Shown: piece by piece, positions 55,888 to 64,000 of the stretch | Position numbering within the stretch: position 1 is the stretch's first letter | Layout: every line of letters begins with the position of its first letter | From: Auxenochlorella pyrenoidosa | Lineage: Eukaryota; Chlorophyta; Trebouxiophyceae; Chlorellales; Chlorellaceae | Reading direction: 5' to 3' | DNA: 64,000 nucleotides | Assembly: GCA_001430745.1 (NCBI GenBank) | Contig: KQ482003.1 | Coordinates: 450,754 to 514,753, forward strand | Notes under the pieces: generated by a model | Seen by the model: the letters and a program-made list of their open reading frames with translations, nothing else | Told to the model about the DNA's origin: nothing | Databases searched by the model: none | Made by a program: the position numbers and the translations under genes

Positions 55888-55993
55888 CGGACACTACACG
55901 GGAATACTTGCAGAGGGGATGCTTCTGCAGCATGTTCTTCTCATTGGCTGGCACTGGGGGGTCGCACATGCCTGCAGCGAGGCTGTGGGCCCC

Positions 55994-57842
55994 TTACCCA
56001 GCGCTATCAACGTTGAGGGCGCGCCCGATGCCATACACAATACCAAGCGCCAGCCAGCCGCCAACAATGACGCGCAGGCCGCCGCGGAACACGTTGGCGC
56101 CTCCGAGCCATGCACCCAGGAAGCCAAAGAGGCAGAGCCCAACTGCAATCGGAGCAGGAAGTCCCTTGATGCAGGGAGAGCCTTGCAGGGTACTCCCAAG
56201 GCACGCCAGGACAGCTGCCACTGCACTTACAGCTGCTTGATCAAGCTCTAGATATAAGCGGCCCATTGACAGCTAGCTGTGCTAACAACACACCTAGAGG
56301 CTGAAGTAAAACACCAGCAGCATTGCCCACCAGTGGTTGCCCCGGCCAGGATGCCCAGCCTGAGCGTGGAGGCCATGACCCATGCTGACGACAGCAGCGG
56401 GATGGCAGCGCCCACTGTGAAGCAGATGGCGGACACAATGGCGGCCTGCAGCGGGTTTGACAGCTCATCGATGTCTGCACGAGGAGGGACAAAGGACAGC
56501 ACTGGTTTCGGCAGGGCATCGACGGTGAGGCTGGTTTGCATGGGCCAAAAATCGGCGACCCAGGCAGTTCCGCCAGAGGTGCATGCAGTCACATGCCCCA
56601 GCAGCAGCAGGTGCCCCGCACGCGCTTGCCCACCAATTCCCAGTTCATCGCGGGCATGTGCACGAATCACGTCTTTTTCTGTGAGGACCACCGCCACCTG
56701 CAGGCCCACAAGAAGGAAGCTGTGCGCACTTGAGGCAGGGCTGCAATACGTACAGCACGACAGGCGGGGCGGGCATTTGCCGCTCTTGCATCAGGCAGGC
56801 CTTCGCACTGCCCCACGTTGGCGCACAGGCCCACCTGCCGCGCCAGGTCCACGGGCAGGCCCCGCTGCACATAGATCTGGGCCAGCTCCTCCAGCTCCCG
56901 TGCCTGCCGGGAGTGTGCAGGAAGGGGGAAGCGGCAAGGGCTGGCAACAGCATTGCTTCACGCTCCAGAGCCCAGCAGAGGGATCAAACCCTCAGCATCA
57001 GCGGCGGGCGTGCGCCCTGGATTGCGGTTCTCCATCGCAAGTGCCTTGGCAAGCTGGGATGGTGCTGAGCGCGCCACGAGCCCACCTGTGCAGCCGGTCC
57101 CTTGAGCTGCTCCAGCCGCTCCTGCTCGATGTCGGCGCGCTCGGCGTCGCGCTGGGAGCTCACCGAGATGTACTCGCCCACCTGCACCCTCGAGGGCAGG
57201 AGGATCAAGGGGCGTGTGACTTCAGTTCAGCCCCAGGTGAGAAGCAGGGTTTCCGGGATGGTCCAGGCGCATTGCAAGGAGGCAGCATGGATGGTACGTC
57301 TGGTGTTTGGGCAGTTCCTTGGGAGGAACACGCATGCATGATGCTCTCGCCCAGTCAATCTTACCGCCATGGACAGCGCGCCGCCAACCATGCCTGCCAC
57401 TCCCGCCAGGCGCAGTGTTGCTAAATTAGTGGTGCCGCCGCCGACTCCCATCATCAGGGCCGCTGTGGAAACCAGCCCGTCATTTGCGCCCAAAACAAGG
57501 GCACGCAGCCAGGGCGCGCGATTGCTGTGGTGCCTGCAGCCGCCGGTGGGCAGGGTGCGGCCTGGCTCTGGTGCTGTGGCGGATGCTAAAGGTGCATCCA
57601 TGGGTGCCTGGCCCGCACCTGGCAAAGGACTTGGCACTGATGCCACATCCCGCAGCGCCTTACTTGTGATAGCAGAGCTCCTGCTCTTCCTCCTCAACCT
57701 CTGCCGCGATGCGCTGCGCCGGGCCCAGGTGCTCCAGCTGATCGTGGGAGCCGCTGCGGCTGCGACTGTGCAGGCTGCAATGCGACGCGGAGCGGACCAG
57801 CTGCCCCCGGGGCTGCAGATCAAGTAGCGCACATGAGCACAT
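55994..57842 (-). CDS. VIT/CCC1-family vacuolar iron transporter
   Basis: Transporter of Fe2+/Mn2+ into vacuoles or acidic stores. ATG 57842 gives MCSCALLDLQPRGQLVRSAS, and exon 1 ends AQRIAAEVEEEEQELCYHK. After a spliced Lys codon comes membrane segment 1: HHSNRAPWLRALVLGANDGL, VSTAALMMGVGGG and LRLAGVAGMVGGALSMA. Then VGEYISVSSQRDAERADIEQ, ERLEQLKGPAAQ and ARELEELAQIYVQRGLPVDL, the Glu-rich cytosolic metal-binding region of VIT1-type proteins, followed by VLTEKDVIRAHARDELGI. The C-terminal membrane half has NPLQAAIVSAICFTVGAAIP, LRLGILAGATT, LCLFGFLGAWLGGANVFRGG and LRVIVGGWLALGIVYGIGR, with TAA 55996-55994. The Glu-rich insert points to VIT1-type rather than the short nodulin-like VTL type. 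Confidence 0.92.
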
Positions 57843-58584
57843 ATCGTTGTTTGGGCCTGTCGGTGCACAGGAAAGGCAGGTGCTTGCAAAGGAATTGATG
57901 GGGAACGGCGGCGACAGCGCGCTGCAACATGGCGCCGGCGCACCCGCCGCCCCTCACCGTTTTAGGGTTGGGAGGCGACTCTGGCAGAGCGTGATACCCG
58001 TCCAACGGTGTCGGCTGGGCTCCCGACAACCCCCGCTCCAAGTCCCGTCTCTGTTCTGGTAGAGTTCTACCCATGGATCCGCGCCTTCGCAAAGCGCCCC
58101 GCAAAACTGTCGGAACCCGCTCTTGACGAGATGCAAAGGCGATTTTACGATGGTCGGACGAAAGAAGCGAGACGAATTTGGTTGTGAGCACCACCGAAGT
58201 GGTGCTGCTGCCCCCGCTGCGCTAGAAGCACCGCCCGCCACAAGCGGGAATGCCCCACTGTTGGACTCGTGATTGAAGACATTAGTAGTAACACATACTT
58301 CTTTAGATGCTTCTTTAAGGAGCGTGCATCGCAGTCACAGTCTGCCTGGCGACAGTTTTGACATTGCAGGACGAGTATATGCACACGCTGCAGGGCACAG
58401 CATCAAAATGCAGGATAGACGCCGTTGGTTGGGCAGCGGCAGGGTGCTTATGCAACGCGCCTGCCCTGCCGCTGTCCCATCTGCTGGCTCGATCTCAGCC
58501 GTCTTATAGGCTCGGCCCTCATCATCGGCCCCTGATGCTGCATCTCCTTTTGGTCGATGCGCGGCCCCTGCTGCAGCCGCAGGC
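57843..58584. other. VIT upstream region and FabG 3' flank
   Basis: About 740 bases with no exon, RNA gene or signal recognised. Confidence 0.4.
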
Positions 58585-61250
<2,666 letters not shown>

Positions 61251-62043
61251 ACTTGTGCAATGGTTGAAGAGAGTTTGGAGCAAGATGAGGTTGCACAGCT
61301 TTGGGTTTTGAACATTGGAGATCCACAAGGACTCGTCGGGCTGTCTTGGCGCTTGCAGCGCTGTGACGAACAGTTGTCATTAAATCATTGCACGGCCATC
61401 TGGTGCTTCCTTAATCCTGTTTGCCGGTGCCCAAGATACCAGACATGTGTCAGCATGGTGACAATCGACTGTAGTTGGCAGTGCCACCAGTGGTTGAAAG
61501 CTAAAGGTATGGCCACGTGCAGAAAGCACATGCAGAATGACCTCTACCTCCTACTTGAATTGTGCAAATCAACGTGCGCTCTAGAGTGTATCGCTAATCC
61601 GGACCACTGGTGAAGCCCAGCCTGCCTTGGTTGACAGTCTGGCTTTAGCTAAGCAGCGTCGCCCGCCATTATGAACCTGGCCTCTGCCAGCCAGCTGCCC
61701 AGAGAAATGTATGGTCTGATTAACTAATCCCTCATGCTCTACTTTCATTTTCAATTCAGCCAAGGCTGAAAAGCCTCAACCAATTCGTGCCCTGCCTCTA
61801 CCAGGTCGCCATACACTGTGGCTGCCGCCAATGCAGGCGCAGCGCAGGGCATAGCAGCTGTTGGCCGCCCAAGCATGCTGCAGCGCCACGCGAGCAAGTG
61901 CTCGTTGATCGCATCATTGCATACCCCCAAGGCAGTCGATCGCGGTGCGATAAACGACTGTGGACAGCTGGTTTGGTTTTCGACAGATTGTCAAGTCTCG
62001 CTGCTGTACCCCTGTTACGTGATCGAATATTGAGGTGGCCAGA
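61251..62043. other. Divergent region between FabG and ARPC4
   Basis: About 790 bases, less GC-rich than the genes. I see no exon or RNA gene. It should contain both promoters. Confidence 0.4.
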
Positions 62044-63333
62044 ATGGCGGCCCACAGCTTCCAGGTGCGTTGGCCAGACCCTGGCTGCTGCTGCTCTGAC
62101 AGGACGGTGCCCCGTCAAGTTATTTTGAAGGTGACGCTGATTTGGCTGATCGTCGATGGAAGCCATAGCATCCGCTGACGGCGGCCTATGATTGCTGCCG
62201 CCGCTACTGCCGCCTGCGCCACAACCCCTGCCTCATGAGCCAAGGTTGACAACCCCGCTGCAGGACTACCTGGCGGAGCTGCGAGCGGCGTTGCGCCCGG
62301 CTTTTTGCCTGCACAACTTTCCCAGCCCCCGGGTCGAGCGGCACAACAAGCCGGTGATTGAAGAGCAGCCGCTGCCGCCGCCTGGACTCGTCTTCCCACC
62401 TCGGGTGGTGGCCGGTCGTGGCAAGCAGGCGAGTGTGCAACTGCGGTGTTGGCTGTGCGCTTCGATGAGCTGAATGCCTGGAGGAGCAAGCTTACTCGAA
62501 GCCACCTTACCTGGCCATTCACACGCTTATGCCCTCCCGCCGCTGCTGCATGATTGCGTGCTGCCAGCAGGAGTGCGCCCTGATCGAGCAGAGCATCAAC
62601 AGCACGCGCGTGTCGTTCCGACTCCGGACGGCCGATGCCACGGAGGACTACCTGCTGCGCACCTTCATGCGCTTCATTGTGCACCGGTGGGGCTGCCTCC
62701 CGCTGCCCCTGTCCCAGCCGCCAGCTCAGCATTTCCTTGCAATACAAGCGATGGCACAGCTTCTGCTCTATGCAATGGCTGCCTCCGGTCCCTGGCCTGC
62801 AGCGCCGATGACCTGGACATTGTTCGCCGCGTGCCGCTGCCTGCATACGACCTGACCCTGTTGGTGACTTGGCGCCACTTGGAGCGGTACCGCCAGGACG
62901 CGCTTGTGGACTTCATCTGCAAGGCAAGAGGGCAGCTCTGATCGTGCAGCTGCAGCACGATGATTGGCTCCAGGAGAATGGCAGCAGGGCAAGCGGTGCA
63001 TTCTGCAAGCTCAATGGTTTGCTGTTGCCTCCGGTGACAGGTTTGTCACAGACCTGGCGTAACAGCTCCCCATCCAGGACCAGGTGCACGCAAACCACTG
63101 TCCTCACACCTTTCAAGCAGCGCCCTCCCCCTCCTCTGCCGCAGTTTGTGGAGGATTTGTCATCCGAGCTGTCCGCCATGAAGCTGGCCCTGCGGTCGCG
63201 CTGCCGTGCCGTCGTTGCAGAATACTGGCACATGCTGGAGCAGCGGCAGGCGGTGGCAGCAGCCTGGGTAGACGGCGGAGCGGCAACAGCAGCGACAGGG
63301 CGGCTAGCAGCAGCGGCAGGCGAGCCCAGTTAA
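62044..63333 (+). CDS. ARPC4: ARP2/3 complex subunit 4 (ARPC4/p20)
   Basis: Core structural subunit of the actin-nucleating ARP2/3 complex. A 21-nt first exon (62044-62064) encodes MAAHSFQ with donor GTGCGT. The frame upstream of exon 2 has a stop and no ATG, which is why this start was chosen. Exon 2 (62264-62428): DYLAELRAALRPAFCLHNFP, SPRVERHNKPVIEEQPLPPP, VVAGRGKQ. Exon 3: ECALIEQSINSTRVSFRLRT, ADATEDYLLRTFMRFIVHR. Exon 4: ADDLDIVRRVPLPAYDLTLL, VTWRHLERYRQDALVDFICK. Exon 5: FVEDLSSELSAMKLALRSRC, RAVVAEYWHMLEQRQ, then an Ala/Gly extension to TAA 63331-63333. VERHNKP, IExSINSxRVS and MKL..R.R..VAE are diagnostic. The extension of about 25 residues beyond the usual end is lineage-specific. 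Donors of introns 2 and 4 are GC (62429 and 62924). Confidence 0.93.
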
Positions 63334-63438
63334 ACCCTGCCTTCCTTCCGTGCTTGCATCTTCCTTGCATCGAGCTGCCAGCCAGGAACATTTTACAGCT
63401 GCTTGTGCACAATGGCCCAAGAACTTCTGTCCGGGGCG

Positions 63439-63826
63439 TCAGTGCCCACAGCCGCCGGGTCTATACACACTAAATTCGCCAAAGTCGCGCTTTCCAAAGT
63501 GGAACACCGCCCAGCCAGCCGGCAGGAACTGCAAGAGGGCAAGGGAGGAGGAAGAGCGGCCGAATAGGCTTGGCCATGGCAACTGCACTTTGCTTCTAGT
63601 GCATGCATGCACAGCAAAGCGCCTGTCAAGCAATCGTCCCCTGCATGCACCGGGGTTGCACCTTGCAGCCTTCCCCCGCTTCGACCTCTCAGTCGAATGC
63701 AGTGCAGGGGCGACTTCTGCAGCGCCTCACCGACGGCTGCAGCGTGTCGACAAAGACCTGCCGGAATCGGTGGCACAGGCCCAGCAGCCCCTGCTCGCCG
63801 CGCTCGGCCATCAGCCGCTCCACCAC
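63439..63826 (-). CDS. Last two exons of an unrecognised gene, 5' partial
   Basis: Two exons join cleanly in frame. The first is 63826-63731, after acceptor CCGGCCAG, and reads VVERLMAERGEQGLLGLCHR then FRQVFVDTLQPS with donor GTGAGG. The second is 63528-63439, after acceptor CTCTTGCAG, and reads FLPAGWAVFHFGKRDFGEFS then VYRPGGCGH and TGA 63441-63439. The rest of the gene must lie right of the window. I do not recognise the family. It is tail-to-tail with ARPC4, with about 105 bases between the stops. Confidence 0.5.
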
Positions 63827-64000
63827 CTGGCCGGCAAGCAGGGAGGTGGGCCAGGGAAATGAGGAGTGACGAAATGCGCTGGGAACTGCAAACAGCAAGC
63901 CTAGACTTAAGAAAGGCCCGCCTAGATAAGGGTGCATCCACAAGCCGAGCGGGGACAGCAACAAGGAGCACAAATTCACATGGCACCACGGCCCTCTGTG
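63827..64000. other. Intron or upstream sequence at the right edge
   Basis: Probably intron of the partial minus-strand gene. Nothing recognised. Confidence 0.3.

Larger units (their letters stand above)
55643..55993. other. Convergent 3' flanks, calycin-like gene and VIT gene
   Basis: About 350 bases with TGTAA signals in both directions: 55764-55768 (+) and 55883-55887 (-). The two 3' UTRs may therefore nearly meet without overlapping. Confidence 0.5.

Overview
The window is nuclear DNA of a green alga. It is GC-rich and dense with short introns, codes on both strands, and has gaps between genes of only about 0.1-1.1 kb. Plastid-targeted and plant-type genes (SnRK2 kinases, fibrillin, ABCI12/EcfT, plastid FabG, a DCL-domain protein) sit next to genes lost or rare in land plants' relatives only in part (ARPC4, NEK, RAB3GAP1). 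Several 3' flanks carry TGTAA, the green-algal poly(A) signal. A Chlorella-type trebouxiophyte fits best, but this is inference. All exon models were built by eye.

Layout, left to right. 1-2.85 kb: 3' part of an MPND/MYSM1-like JAMM deubiquitinase (+). 3.3-15.9 kb: three SnRK2 kinase genes in tandem, all on the minus strand. 16.4-18.0 kb (-) and 18.5-21.1 kb (+): a head-to-head plastid pair, an ABCI12/EcfT-like transporter subunit and a PAP8/FBN6-type fibrillin. 21.5-26.3 kb (+): NEK-type kinase with a long Ala/Gln-rich tail. 27.3-32.2 kb (+): ABCG half-transporter. 32.7-38.2 kb (+): RAB3GAP1 homologue. 38.4-39.6 kb (+): a diverged 76-residue ubiquitin followed by a second ubiquitin-like segment. 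39.8-44.25 kb (-): F-box/right-handed beta-helix gene and an acidic-tail coding region, separated by a 524-base assembly gap and probably one gene.

44.8-46.8 kb (+): DCL/DUF3223 protein. 47.2-50.5 kb (-): flavin-containing monooxygenase. 50.9-53.9 kb (+): proteasome lid subunit RPN9. 54.5-55.6 kb (+): small calycin-like protein. 56.0-57.8 kb (-): VIT/CCC1 iron transporter. 58.6-61.25 kb (-): plastid 3-oxoacyl-ACP reductase. 62.0-63.3 kb (+): ARPC4. 63.4-63.8 kb (-): the last two exons of an unrecognised gene.

There is no operon or mobile element. The genes are mostly unrelated housekeeping, plastid and signalling genes; the SnRK2 array is the one functional cluster. The most noteworthy signals are the substituted HRD catalytic motifs in all three SnRK2 paralogues, a 7-nt microexon shared by two of them, the ubiquitin-like precursor with an intact RLRGG at residue 76, and an apparently high number of GC-AG introns.
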